Assembly: GCA_002189035.1 (NCBI GenBank)
Contig: CM007992.1
Span: forward strand, 930,001 to 994,000
DNA from: Utricularia gibba
Taxonomy: Eukaryota > Streptophyta > Magnoliopsida > Lamiales > Lentibulariaceae
Direction of reading: 5' to 3'
Length of the DNA: 64,000 nucleotides
Made by a program: the position numbers and the translations under genes. The notes beneath the pieces were generated by a model. The model saw only the letters and a program-made list of their open reading frames with translations, was not told the origin of the DNA and made no database searches. Shown here piece after piece: positions 13,774 through 25,370 of this stretch; position 1 is the stretch's first letter; every line of letters begins with the position of its first letter.

Positions 13774-15024
13774 CTATATTTCATTTGGCAACTCATCCTC
13801 CATTCTTTTCCAACATTCTGCATTCCTTGAGAATTTACCCTTCATCTGTTTGATGATCTCCCTGGCGTCCTCAACTTTGCCAATTCTGATCAGCCCTCTT
13901 ACAAGAGTTGTCATAGTTGAGATATTTGGAACTTTTCCTATGCTCCCTATGCAAGCCTTGCAGATGACAAAGGCAGCCTCAAAGTCCCCACCTTGACACA
14001 AATAGTAAGCCATAGTGGTATAGCATTCGTAATCTGGATTCAACTCCTTCGCAACCATTTCTCTGTACAAACTCTTTGCCGTGTGCAGATCTCCTTGTTT
14101 GCAGAAACCATGAATCAGATGGCTGTAAGTCATTGAATTGGGTTTCATGTTCCTGGACAAGATTCCATCCAGCAAGGCCTTGGCCTCCGCTGTGCGTCCC
14201 AGTTTACATAAGCTCTGAATCCTGACGTTGTAAATGGTGATCCCCTGTTCTACACCATAACGTCTCATCAGCAGCCTCATCTCCCCGACGTCAGTCAACT
14301 TTTCCTCCTGGTAAAAACCGGCGATCGCAGATGCAAAAGTTGCTTTTGTGGGTCTTATTCCCTTTCTCTCCATCTCCGCTAATATGGAGTGCGCCATGTT
14401 GGCACCGCCGGACACGGAGAACCCCTTGAGGGCGATATTGTAGGTGTCGAAATTCGGTTCCAAGCCATATCTCCTTGGAAACTCCGTGAAAATCCTCTTC
14501 ATCTCGCTGTATTCACGGGCCAATACGCAGGAAAAAAGCAAAGAGTTGAGAGTCTTGATATTTCTCTCGATGCCCATCTCGGGCATTTCCTCGAACAACT
14601 TAACCGCATCACCCATGAGTCCGCCCTTACCGTACAGAATGATGAAATGCGAGGCTGCTCTCTCAGAAATGCAACCCAACCGGGCCATTGATTCCCTGAT
14701 GAAGCTGCGTATACCTTCGTGGTCGTTCGCATCCTTGAGTTTAGAAACAGCTTTGGAATACGCGATTCTGTCGATATGGGAATCCGGCTTTAGGGCAAGC
14801 GAGCGGCATATCTGGGTTATGCGATCCGGGTTTCGCTCGCTGCGGAGACGAGAGAGTGCCTCACGGGCTTCCTTGGAGTTGCTGCTGCTTCCAATAGCGG
14901 GAGGATCGGAACCGAGAGTGGAACTGGAGAATAGGCGACGTCGTTTGAGGATCACGGCAAGGAACTGGGAGCGGAAGCCGGAACCCATTGATGGCTCTGT
15001 CTTCAAAACTAAATAAATACCCAC
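13774..15024 (-). CDS. PPR336: P-class PPR protein, PPR336-like, mitochondrial
   Basis: The gene is a single intronless frame of 416 codons. It resembles the small PPR336-type proteins that associate with plant mitochondrial ribosomes or RNA. The second ATG, at 14988 (MGSGFRSQFLAVILKRRRLF), gives a better basic, Ser-rich mitochondrial presequence than the first, so the true start may be there. About seven 35-residue P motifs follow, including TLNSLLFSCVLAREYSEM, YNIALKGFSVSGGANMAH, YNVRIQSLCKLGRTAEAK and YSHLIHGFCKQGDLHTAK. There is no PLS triplet, E domain or DYW domain. It sits head to tail with the next PPR gene, 671 nt apart, but the two are of different classes and not a recent tandem duplicate. 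Confidence 0.85.
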   Translation of the reverse strand: MGIYLVLKTEPSMGSGFRSQFLAVILKRRRLFSSSTLGSDPPAIGSSSNSKEAREALSRLRSERNPDRITQICRSLALKPDSHIDRIAYSKAVSKLKDANDHEGIRSFIRESMARLGCISERAASHFIILYGKGGLMGDAVKLFEEMPEMGIERNIKTLNSLLFSCVLAREYSEMKRIFTEFPRRYGLEPNFDTYNIALKGFSVSGGANMAHSILAEMERKGIRPTKATFASAIAGFYQEEKLTDVGEMRLLMRRYGVEQGITIYNVRIQSLCKLGRTAEAKALLDGILSRNMKPNSMTYSHLIHGFCKQGDLHTAKSLYREMVAKELNPDYECYTTMAYYLCQGGDFEAAFVICKACIGSIGKVPNISTMTTLVRGLIRIGKVEDAREIIKQMKGKFSRNAECWKRMEDELPNEI

Positions 15025-15695
15025 AAGAGAGGATCAGATCTCACGTTGACTTATGGGGTTTGATCAAAATGCTCATGCCCGGCGGCTTGTTGCTTCTTCC
15101 AGACTGCGCCGCCGCTCTGGGGTGGATGAAATCCGCACTCCGGTGATTGTGCACTAGATACCATCATGCAACATATGCATCAGCACTTGAACAGCATGGG
15201 AATACCAAAGAACAAGCCCCTAGAATTACACAGTTGGCTGTGGGCATCCTCCTCTCCCACCGAACAAGCTCAGAGTAGTAACAAGCTTCTGATGTCAAAA
15301 GACCATCTCTTCTCTCAGGAGCAGATTCTCAAAACCCACTATTCAAAACCCCCCACTCCCGGTGGCTTCTTACATTGTCTTTTTCCTTCTCAAATCTGAA
15401 CATCTCCCAATTCTGGACAACTCCTTCCCTGTCAAAAGGTATCAAGGTAACAATTTGTGTCTGTTTGCGGAGTAGCCCACTCTCACCTGCGAATTGGGAA
15501 CAATTGGCTTGTTTGCAGATTGAATGAAAGTCGTCCCACGCATTTCACCTTCCTACCATACGCATTTTGCCCCTGGGAACAATACGCAAGACAAACAACG
15601 GCTTCACACAGCACCCATATATGCACGTTGACAGTGCTGCGAAAACGAGGCAACACTAGCCAGCAATGATGTTTATTGCTCTCCAAAAAACTAGA
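15025..15695. other. Spacer between the two PPR genes
   Basis: It contains the 5' flank of the PPR336-like gene and the 3' flank of the MEF18-like gene. Only short frames occur, with no recognisable content. Confidence 0.5.
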
Positions 15696-17741
15696 TCACA
15701 TCATAATACCACTGTAGCCAGGTGATCTGGAGAGCCCGGCCATTTGTATCACTCGTCTAGCTAAAAGAGCTTCATCCCATCTCCCCACGTCTGCATAAAT
15801 GTTTGAGAGTAAAACTCTGCTAGGACCATGAGAAGGCTCAACCTCAGCCAGGTTTCGAGCAACTCTTTCTCCAATCTCTGTGTCACCATGCATTTTACAG
15901 CATGATAAAAGTGCTCCCCATATAGTAACATCTGCTTTCATCGGCATGCTCTGCAACAGCTCTTCTGCTTCTTTCAGTCTTCCTGCTCTGCCTAACAGAT
16001 CCACCATACAACCGTAATGCTTAATATTTGGCTCCAATTTATACTTGCTTCTCATGCTTTTAAAGTGCTCCTTTCCTAATTCCACAAGCCCTGCATGGCA
16101 ACACGCACTCAAAACACCAATGAATGTTATTGAATTTGGTTTCAGGTCACGCCCATCGAGCCTCGAGAAAATTCTCAGCGACATTTCTCCATGTCCATGC
16201 ATAGCTAACCCACATATGATTGCATTCCATGGGGAAATATCTTTAGCTTTCTCTTCAATCTGGTTGAACATTTCTAAAGCTGAACTGATGCTACCACACT
16301 TGGAGTACATATCAATGAGAGCTGCACTCAAGCTATCAGTAAGGGAGACTGAGTTTAGTAAGATGTAGCCATGAACCCATCTTCCTTCCTCCAATCTCCC
16401 TAAGCTAGAGATTGCAGAAAGCACGCATGACAGTGTAATTTCATTAGGTTTAACACCGCTCTGCACCATCTTGACAAAAAGTTCAATGGCTAAATCAGGG
16501 TGCCCATTTTGGGTATACCCAGAAATCATTGAGCTCCAAGAGAAGATGTCTCGCTCTGGCATCTCCATAAACAAGCTCATGGATTCATCCAACAATCCGT
16601 TTCTCATGAGCCCTGATATTAATGCATTCCAAGAAGTTATGTGGTTCTTATTCCCTTCTTCAAACACTGAGCGAGCAAGTTCGACCTCCCCACAGACTGC
16701 ATAGAAATGAACCAGTGTAGCCTGCATAAAGTCATAGCACATAAACCCCATCTTAACAGACACCACATGAAACTGCTTTCCTTGAACCAACTCCTTTTCG
16801 TCTCCACAAAAGGCAATGAGGTTGACTATCATAACTTCATTTGGGTACAAATCTGTGTGCCTCATTCTGCAGTAGAGCGACAAAGCCTCTGTCAACTTAC
16901 CTGTGTGTATATATCCATCGATCATGGTACCCCATGAGACCACATCCTTTTCTGGGATTGACTCGAACAGATTCCTTGCCAATTCAAGCTGCTCTGCTTT
17001 GACATATCCATTTAACATTACATTCCAAGAAACCACATTCGGATCAAGAATGCTGTCGAAAATCATTTGGGCCTCATCAAGACGTGAACTTACACAGTAA
17101 AGCAGAACCAAGTTGGTTGAAACCAAAACGTTGTCATCAAAACCAAGTTTCAAAGCAAGGCCATGCAAAAACACCGCACTTCTTCCAACATCGCCAAGGC
17201 GTGCATATGATGAGGTAACAGTAGCCACTGTCACTTCTTGCAGGAAAAGATTGAAGAACCTCATTTCCCAGAAGAGTCTGATAGCATCCTCGTAGTGCTC
17301 CTTCCTAGCAAAACCCATGATCATCGTTGTATAGGATACAGAGTTCCTTGCAGGCATTTTCAGGAACAACTCATATGCATCATTTATAAGACCTTGTCTA
17401 ACATAACCACCGAGCATGATGTTGTTTGACACTAAATCCGGCTTCACTGAATGATCAAAAATCGATTTTGCGCATGAAAGCAGCCCCACTTTTGAGTACA
17501 TGCTGATCAAGCTGTTCTGCAAGAAAACATTAGAAGCCAGCCCGGATTTTATTACGTAGCAATGTAACTGCTGGCCGCCTGAAACCAATGAGGGCGACAA
17601 CGAGATGGATTTGAGTGCAGAAACGAGGAAGAACTCCACATGATTGGGGTTACCCTTCATGCCAAGCTCTGATACATCTATGCTTCTGATTCCGGGGATA
17701 CGGATTCGCACACATTGCTTTCCAATTCCGCGCAAGAACAT
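15696..17741 (-). CDS. MEF18: PLS/E-class PPR protein, MEF18-like mitochondrial editing factor
   Basis: The gene is an intronless frame of 681 codons. Its repeat order and wording match the Arabidopsis At5g19020 group (MEF18, a mitochondrial C-to-U editing factor): QLHCYVIKSGL, FLKMPARNSVSYTTMI, VVSWNVMLNGYVKA, KDVVSWGTMIDGY, DIFSWSSMISGYTQNG, ISPWNAIICGLAMHGHG, SITFIGVLSACCHAGLVELG. L- and S-type repeats alternate, and the C-terminal E-type region ends at SPGYSGIMM. There is no DYW deaminase domain, so an E-class protein of this kind would need a DYW partner to edit. The start at 17741 gives a basic N-terminus compatible with mitochondrial import. Orthology is inferred from remembered sequence; the editing target in this species is unknown. 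Confidence 0.9.
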   Translation of the reverse strand: MFLRGIGKQCVRIRIPGIRSIDVSELGMKGNPNHVEFFLVSALKSISLSPSLVSGGQQLHCYVIKSGLASNVFLQNSLISMYSKVGLLSCAKSIFDHSVKPDLVSNNIMLGGYVRQGLINDAYELFLKMPARNSVSYTTMIMGFARKEHYEDAIRLFWEMRFFNLFLQEVTVATVTSSYARLGDVGRSAVFLHGLALKLGFDDNVLVSTNLVLLYCVSSRLDEAQMIFDSILDPNVVSWNVMLNGYVKAEQLELARNLFESIPEKDVVSWGTMIDGYIHTGKLTEALSLYCRMRHTDLYPNEVMIVNLIAFCGDEKELVQGKQFHVVSVKMGFMCYDFMQATLVHFYAVCGEVELARSVFEEGNKNHITSWNALISGLMRNGLLDESMSLFMEMPERDIFSWSSMISGYTQNGHPDLAIELFVKMVQSGVKPNEITLSCVLSAISSLGRLEEGRWVHGYILLNSVSLTDSLSAALIDMYSKCGSISSALEMFNQIEEKAKDISPWNAIICGLAMHGHGEMSLRIFSRLDGRDLKPNSITFIGVLSACCHAGLVELGKEHFKSMRSKYKLEPNIKHYGCMVDLLGRAGRLKEAEELLQSMPMKADVTIWGALLSCCKMHGDTEIGERVARNLAEVEPSHGPSRVLLSNIYADVGRWDEALLARRVIQMAGLSRSPGYSGIMM

Positions 17742-18429
17742 CAGGAAATTGCAATGTCATACGCCCACTTTGATAAAACAAGTCGATTTCCATGGTGGGG
17801 ATAATCTGATTGCACCAAACTTCGCCCGGTTGCGCATCTCAAAACCCACGTCAACTAAAAAAAACCCTAGCCGGGAAATAAAAAAGTGTTCTTGATAGAG
17901 GTCAGAGGGCTGCAACCATGAAATCGACGAACTGGAGCTAAATCCGAAAACCGAAATCACCACTCCAGGATGGAAAATATTGCTAATGATGGCCAGATGA
18001 GATGCCGAGATAAACTCCGTTTTTCTATCGTTCATACTCAGAAACCAGAACCCGGAGAAAAGCACCCACATCCATGCTCCCCAACTCGCTGGTATCAGAG
18101 CAGGCCGAGCTTGATTCATGGGCAACAAAATTTAGGGCTTTATGGGTGGAAGCTTGCAGGGCTTGGAGTGCATGCACGTCGCTTGCTTGCTTCAATTGTG
18201 CGCATTCATGAGAGAATGAAGAAGAGGAAGTCAACCAGATGAATCTATTGCTGAAGCAGCCATCAACCATTTACTTGGTATTTACATACTCTTAAAACTA
18301 AAAGGAAAAATCAAAGCTTACAACCGACACACGACAGGGATGGTCGCGCGGAACTGTCAGTGCATCGCTAAAATGGGCATAAAAAGCAACAAGAGTACTG
18401 TTCATGCTGCTGCTGGTCTTCTCGCTGGG
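17742..18429. other. Spacer upstream of the MEF18-like gene
   Basis: It holds the 5' flank of the PPR gene and the 3' flank of the Derlin gene, both on the minus strand. Minus-strand frames of 123 and 81 codons exist here but match nothing I recognise and are probably UTR. Confidence 0.5.
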
Positions 18430-20005
18430 TCAGTCCTGATGGGCGTCCTCCATTGGGGCGGCGAATCTAACATTCCCGGGCCTCTCTGCAACCACCGGCT
18501 CCTCCGCAAACAGCGCTTTTATTATACTAGGAGTTTTAAGGGGTCGTCGCCCAGTCATTCGAGGATACACATCTTCAAGAAAATAGTAGGCATGCCCAGC
18601 AATCATTCCCTAGTGCAGAACCAGAAACAGGTAAATATTTATTTTTCCGATCACCAGCAAAACCAGGAGTGGTAGAGAGAAGGACAAGATACCAGAAGAT
18701 CCACCCAAGCACTGGCGCCCACTAGAACTGAAAATCCAAGAAGAACCTACAGGAGAAAGAGGGAACATCACAACCACGTAAAATGATCATTTACAGTGAA
18801 TTATCAAAATCTGCAATCAACTTCAATACACTGACCACCAAGTCTCATTTTTTTCATATTCCATGACATTCATCTCATTAAATGAAGAAACTACTAACCT
18901 AAACTACAAATACATGGTTATGACACACCAAATAAACCGGTGAGTACCCAGTATCGCTAAGCAGCGGGTTCATTCACTTACCCAGGGGAGATATGCCGCT
19001 GTGAAAGTAAACAGGCCCAGAAAGCTCATGTGGATATAAGGGTTCTGCTTGCTCCACACATACACCTTGCGGAAGGCAATAAAACAGAGATTTGGGTGAA
19101 TGAAGGCCACAGGTTGAAATAATCAAATACACTACTGGATCATTAGCAAACTAACCATCATGAATGTAAGTGAATTGCTAAGAAATATAATCTTTGCAAA
19201 TGATTCTGACACGTAGGGGATCATCCCCCCTAAAAGAACAATTCCAGTCAGAACACTTGCTCCAAACAGTAACATATAGAAGAAATCAGCTGTCCTTCCA
19301 CGAAAGGAGTTTTCTTCAAGAAGTTTGCAGTACCGAGCGAGAAAGAACATGTGAAACAAAAAGTCCAAATCTGAAACGTAAGAAAGTGAAATCAATTGAG
19401 ACAATTTACTGCAGTAACTAAACTAAAAAAAACAAGAAAATCAATCATTCAAAGGAAAAGATCAACACATCTGAATCTTAAGACATGAATCCGCTCCACT
19501 AATCATCCAGGGAAAAAATAAAAACTATAATAACCAGGTACAGCCAAACATTTGAAACCAGTTAATTACCCATCTTGCGGAAATAAAGAAAATTGGTGGC
19601 AATACGCCAGACTTGGTAATCCTTCACCACGAGCTTCGGATTCAAGTACAGATCATACGGCGATATAATCTGCAAATTTACACAAAAAAAAAAAAATTAC
19701 GCACACGAATCACATTTCATCGATAATGCTTCACCAATTCAGTTAATCTTTTTTTCACGATAAAGAATACCTAACAAACGGCAATATCGAAAATCCCAGT
19801 GGGAGAAACAAATTGATATGGAAGAAATTAATCAAATTTGATGTAAAAAATCAGCAACGATCCAACAAAGCCGCACAAATACATACATAAAGCACAAAAA
19901 AATTACATCGAGAGAGCAACCGATGGTGGTGACAATCGCTGCAGTAAGGTATGAACGCGTGATGATGGGCATCTGCTTGTACCAATCTTCTACAGCTTGT
20001 GCCAT
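18430..20005 (-). CDS. DER2: Derlin (DER2-type), ER-associated degradation
   Basis: Derlins are rhomboid-like ER membrane pseudoproteases that take part in retrotranslocation of misfolded proteins. Six exons are traced on the minus strand: 19907-20005, 19570-19669, 19156-19370, 18982-19065, 18693-18746 and 18430-18609. Phases are consistent throughout and the product is 243 residues, the family's usual size. Landmarks are the start [19 protein letters not shown], the conserved WR pair in [32 protein letters not shown], the helix [15 protein letters not shown], and [19 protein letters not shown] before a short cytosolic tail ending MEDAHQD. The start at 20005 is preferred over an in-frame ATG five codons upstream because it matches the family. 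The gene diverges from GLOX across 1.1 kb. No defect is seen. Confidence 0.95.
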
Positions 20006-21117
20006 ACTCGCAAACCCCACAATCTATCTACCACGCAAAACCAACACAAAAAAAACCCTAGCCAGGAAAGAAAAAGATTCAATACAACCGAAATCAAGCA
20101 ACTTCGAATCAAGACGAGATCGCCTCCAAACGAGTAACAGTAATCGCTGCTGCAGATAAAAAGTACGAACAAAACCAAATCAGCTTCCACAAATTCTCCA
20201 AGCGGAATTTGTGTAATGTGAGCGTCGCTTGGAAGGCGATGCGCTGGACAATGTGATGACGTAGTGCACCAGTTGATCGACGCACACGTCACGCCTTTTA
20301 TGGCTTTAAATTCCCAATTTAATTATACTCCTATAAAAATATATATATATAAATTCCCTATTTAATTATACAAAACTAATTATCTTCAATTTTTTGTTTG
20401 AAAAAAATACAATAAAAACAGTTTAATTTTTTTTTTCAGTATAAAGATTTTAACTTTCAAATTTCAAAATTAAAAACAACACTTCAAGTTGTTAAAACGG
20501 TACAATGAAGATCTAAAAAGTTTTTTAAATTATTAAAAAGTGATCAAGTACGATACGACGTGGTGAATCAATTCCTAATACAATAAAATTTTGTATTAGA
20601 ATTTTTCGCATTCGTATATAAAGTTCGATAAATCAAATCTATTATTAAAATTATATCAAATTCATATTTCATTATTTTTGGAGTCCAACAAAGGCCAAAT
20701 CATCAAAGAAATAGGAATGTAAATTATGAGTACTGTTAATAATGATATATCATTATAAGGATATTAAAATCAAAATTGATTAGTTAACATAATAGGTTAA
20801 ATATATAATTTCATAATTTTGAAATTAAATTGTTTATAAGAAAAATAAATTGAAAAGCTTATATCACAATTTTGAAATTTAAGTACTAAATGTTTAATAC
20901 TGATTATAACTTGGAATATGGTCCTAAACTCCACTCATATATTAATACAAAAAAATAATATTAAAAATGATCAAATTTTCCTCCTGCAAAAAAAGCTACC
21001 AAACTCTTGATGCCTTCTTGTGGAATTGAGTGACCTCCACATTCACAATCTTTGCACTTCTCTGAAGAGTTCTCGTATATAAAATCATATTTCCTATTGG
21101 AAACCGAATAACTGCAG
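20006..21117. other. Divergent promoter spacer (Derlin/GLOX)
   Basis: The Derlin side (about 20006-20300) is GC-balanced and probably its leader and promoter. From 20300 to 20960 the DNA is AT-rich with nothing recognisable. Confidence 0.5.
21076..21084 (+). promoter_or_regulatory. TATA-like element before GLOX
   Basis: The sequence TATATAAAA lies 34 nt upstream of the GLOX start codon. If used at the usual spacing it would give a leader of only about 5-15 nt, so it may be incidental. Confidence 0.3.
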
Positions 21118-22786
21118 ATGGGGAACCACACCGCCAACTGCTTTCTCATAGCGTCTGCTCTCAGTTTCCTGCTTCTGAGTCAGGGGCATCATCTTGCCCA
21201 CGCAGCAGGGGAGGGAAGGAGCAATGGCAGCTTCTGCTCAGGAACACCGGCGTCGTGGCGATGCACATGGCCTTGACTCACGACAACACCGTCGTGATGT
21301 TCGACCAGACGGACGAGGGGCCGACCAGCTACAGAATCTCGAGCAAGAGATGCACCAGAGCACCATCATCGTGTTATGTTCACTCTGTGGAGTATAACAT
21401 CGGGAGGAACTCCATACGCCCTCTGCATATCAATGCCAATACCTGGTACTCGTCAGGTTCTATCAACAGCAATGGAACTGTGGTTCAGACTGGAGGGTTT
21501 GGCGGCGGTTCCCGGAGGATTCATCGCTTTGAACCCTGTGAAGAAGGCCATTGTGACTGGAAACAGGGGAGCAAGCTCTTATCGGCAAATAGATGGTATG
21601 CTTCGAATGTACGGTTACCGGAAGATGACAGGATGGTTGTTGTTGGAGGGAGAGGTGTGTTTTCCTATGAGTTCGTGCCGAAGAGGACGCCCCAAGAAGG
21701 GTCTTTCGACCTTCCGTTTCTGCACAGAACATACGGAAAGAGTGATGAGGAGAGCAATCTTTACCCCTTTGTTCACCTCTCTTCTGATGGGAATCTGTTC
21801 ATTTTTGCAAACAGGGATTCGATTCTTTTTAACTACAAGAGAAATTTAGTAGTGAAAAGCTTTCCGAGAATACCTGGAAGAGGTTCAAGAAGCTATCCCA
21901 ACGGTGGATCCTCTGTGATTCTACCCCTGCATCACAGAGACGGTTTCAAGAAAGTGGAAGTCATGATCTGCGGAGGTGCGGCATCAGGGGCTTTATTGGG
22001 AGCTCAACGAGGCATATATTTGCAGGGGAAGAGCACCTGCGGGAGAATGGTGATCACAGGGCGTATCCATGAGTGGAAAATGGAGAGAATGCCCCATCCA
22101 AGACTCATGCATGACATGATCCTTGTCCCTAATGGTGACATTCTGATCATCAACGGAGCTCAAAATGGTTCTGCTGGACCGAACTGTGCATCGAATCCGG
22201 CATACAGTCCATATCTCTACAAGCCAAAGAAGCCCCTAGGGAGAAGATTTCAGGTCCTTAAGCCAACCAGAATTGCAAGGCTTCATCATTCAACAGCTCT
22301 TCTGTTACCTGATGGGAGAGTTCTCATTGCTGGAAGCAATCCCAACAACAACTACACCTTAAACAATGTTCCTCACCCCACGGAACTCCGATTGCAAGCT
22401 TTCGTTCCAGGCCACATGAACAAAGCATTTGGGGCAGAAGACCTCAGAATGTGTCAATAAACACAACCACGAAGGAAGCATCTGTGGGATACAATAAAGA
22501 GTTCGAGGTTAAGTTTCTGTTGGAGAAGAGAGAAGCGCACCATCTGAAAGAGCAAGTTTCTTTTACAGCATACGCACCGCCTTTCACAACTCATTCTATC
22601 TCCATGAACCAGAGGCTACTGATTCTTAAGTGCAATAGCATTGCGAGAGGTGATGATGGCAGGGTCACTGCCCTTGTTGAGGCTCCTCCATCTCAGAAAG
22701 TAGCTCCATCTGGTTTCTACATGCTATCGGTGGTCAACAATGGCATTCCCAGTACTTCCGTCTGGATCAAGTTCACTGAGAACTGA
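21118..22786 (+). CDS. GLOX1: GLOX-type aldehyde oxidase (galactose/glyoxal oxidase family), two frameshifts
   Basis: This is a secreted copper-radical oxidase of the galactose/glyoxal oxidase family, proposed in plants to act in the cell wall and in pollen. The gene is intronless. The start at 21118 (MGNHTANCFLIASALSFLLL) is a signal peptide. The core follows: QWQLLLRNTGVVAMHMAL, NTWYSSGSINSNGTVVQTGG (kelch-like blade with the GG pair), RWYASNVRLPEDDRMVVVGG, RLMHDMILVPNGDILIINGA, HHSTALLLPDGRVLIAGSNP, then a C-terminal immunoglobulin-like domain (DUF1929 type) ending VNNGIPSTSVWIKFTEN. Two frame breaks occur. One extra G in GGGG 21208-21211 restores GGGKEQWQLLL, and one in GGGG 22431-22434 restores GGRRPQNVSINTT. 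With both, the frame runs unbroken for 556 residues, normal for the family. Confidence 0.93.
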
Positions 22787-23027
22787 AATACATGTAACAA
22801 AAAGAGCCTTACACAATAAAGGTCTTGGTTTTAAGAGCAATGCTACTTCACGGTTATCATCTCATTGGCTTTAATCTTTCATGTAGGAATTAATAGGGAA
22901 GGTAACAAGTGGCCAGTTCCAGAAAAAGGCTTGATCATCATAATGAGTACAATGAACAAATCTTACAAACTAACTATAAATAATACGAATTTTTGCTCTT
23001 GCTAGTAACGACCTTCTCACATGTTCC

Positions 23028-25370
23028 TTATTCCTTGAGAAGAAGGGGCTCAGTTGCATCTTGCCACTTGTCTAGACGCTTCTTAGCCTTCTCCACCTGA
23101 GATTTTGTTGGCATCACGTGTATTGTGAGGGAAAAAGAAACATGCTCAAGATTATGTAACAAAACAAGTTCAATACATAACATACCTCTTGGTTCCAATC
23201 TGTGCGAAACGTGACCCAAAGTAAAATGAAGGTCTGCATCACAGTACCGCCGATCATCCCAGACCAAATACCCTGTGAGTCACAAGTTAAATTTGAACAT
23301 AACCACGCTCATTCTCGTTCTTGCTAAAGGACGAGATAGAGGACATGAAACCATAGTTATAATTCAAGTTAACCACCAGGCTTAAATGACATCACTCCTC
23401 GTACAAAGATGTGTCGTTTACATCAATGTCTGATATGGGACTTTTTCCACATTCTCCAACAGTTCTTCAAACAAGAATGGATTAGGTGGCTTAGGATAGG
23501 TAGCAGTGGATACCTTAACACCAAAATTGAATGTGAATCCAAGAAGGCAGCCAATTGGGATCCCCACTAGGTAGTAACAACCGACATTGATGTACGCCAC
23601 GAACACTTGCCACCCGCAGCCCACAGCGACCCCTGCAATCATGCACAATACCATTAAGAAAAATACCCACGAACGTGCTTGTATTCTTTTGTAAACTCTA
23701 GAGTAATGATTCAAGTTTTGTTTTCAATGCAGCGTTGGGCATGGGAATGGCCCTACGCATTGAATGGACCAGTCTTTGGCACGACACGGCCAGACACACG
23801 AAAACGACAGGAGGTGGGAGTGCCATAAGCAGCCAAACTAAGGTTAAATAGTTTGAGACGTATCTCTTACCGGAAAGAACAGGCTGAAGTCCATTGAGAA
23901 TGAGCGTGACCGCCAGATACGGACAAAGGTCCGCCACCGCATCGGCCACGGTTTCGCCGCCGGTGAATAGGTAGCTTATCGAGTGGCGTAGCCATAACAC
24001 GATCGCCGCCTCCACCACCGCCACCACCAACGACAAGGTATTCACCACCAACACCGAAAACGCCGCCGATTTCGGATGACCCGCCCCGATCTCATTCCCC
24101 ACCCTTACACTGCAGTCGCAATCACACAAATAATTTACATTATATTTAGTATATCAATTATATATTAAATTAATTAATTTAATTATATAATATCACCTTG
24201 CCGCCGCATTGAACCCAACGGAGACCATGAACAGTAACCCGCTGATGGACATGCTGTGGATGCAAAGGAAGGAGCGGTCAGAAACTGGCACCGAACCGGT
24301 CGGTCTAATGGTTCCGGTTTAGTGTGGCTTGAACCGGATGTGCTTACCAAACGGAGAGGGCATCGAGAGCCAGCTCAGGGTTCTCGAGCAACCCTGCAAT
24401 CAAGACTAGTACCTGAAAGTACCACGTCTCCAAGCACAGCATCACCGCCGAGGCGATGGACAGTTTCACGAACTCCCATAGACCGGAAAAGGCCTCGGCC
24501 TTGAACCCGGTCCAGGTGCTCTTGCACCGCCGGCTCGTCACGATGTACGCGAACTGGGCCGCCACGATGATCCACCAGGAGACGCTCAAGACCAGGGAAG
24601 CCCCGAGGAGCCCCATCCCGATCTTGTAGACCGCCAACCAGGAGATAACCACGTGGAAAACCAGAGTGGCGAGTGAGATGAACGCGCTCGGCGCCACGAT
24701 GCTCTGCGCCTGCAGAAACTTCTGGATCGGGAAGTTGATGGCGTACGCGAACACTTGGGGGATCAATCCGTAGACGAAGAGCGAGGCGAGTTGCGAGACG
24801 CGCTCGGACTCGCCGATCAGGAGGAGGATTTGCCGCGACAGGAGGTAGACGACTGTTATGGGGAGGCAGAAGAGGGTGAGGATCACGACGGCGCGTTGGA
24901 GGTACACGCCTAGCGCGTCGTACCGCCGTGCCCCGAACGCCTGCCCACACAGCGTCTCCACCGCGCTCCCCATTCCCAGCTAAATAGCCAGCCACCATCT
25001 ATCAGAAAACGGAAGGTGCGGGAGGCGGGTCGTGAGTCACACAAGAAAAAAGTATACGTACCAGGAGGCCGTAAGCGAACAACTGGATGCCGTTGTTGCC
25101 GAGGCATGCGGCGGCGAACTCGAGGTTTCCCAGTTGGCCGGAGAAGATGCGGGTGGACATGGACATGGCGTTGTTTATGAGGTACATGGAGACGGCAGGT
25201 GCAGCCAGCTTGAATAGCTTATTCAGCTCAATGGAGGTTGCTCTCGTAATTCGCTGGAGGAAGTGAAGATCAGGATCGGAGAGCACGTTCTCTAGCTCAG
25301 AGCTAACGTGGACGACGGCGGAGGTGGTTTCCGGTGGAGGGAATGAATGCTGAGGTTCATCGTGTTCCAT
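23028..25370 (-). CDS. MATE efflux transporter, DETOXIFICATION 40-like
   Basis: The product is a multidrug and toxic compound extrusion protein, a 12-helix proton-coupled antiporter of the vacuolar or plasma membrane. Seven exons on the minus strand: 25062-25370, 24348-24979, 24197-24253, 23871-24109, 23514-23632, 23186-23272 and 23028-23096, all in consistent phase, giving 503 residues. Landmarks are [39 protein letters not shown] (the MATE signature), [76 protein letters not shown] and the soluble tail [16 protein letters not shown]. The closest remembered relative is Arabidopsis DTX40. The substrate cannot be deduced. The coding sequence is GC-rich, and no frame defect is seen. Confidence 0.93.

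Noticed and set aside
17757-18270. Minus-strand frames of 123 and 81 codons
   Set aside because: They fall between the Derlin stop and the PPR start, with no family resemblance; more likely UTR.
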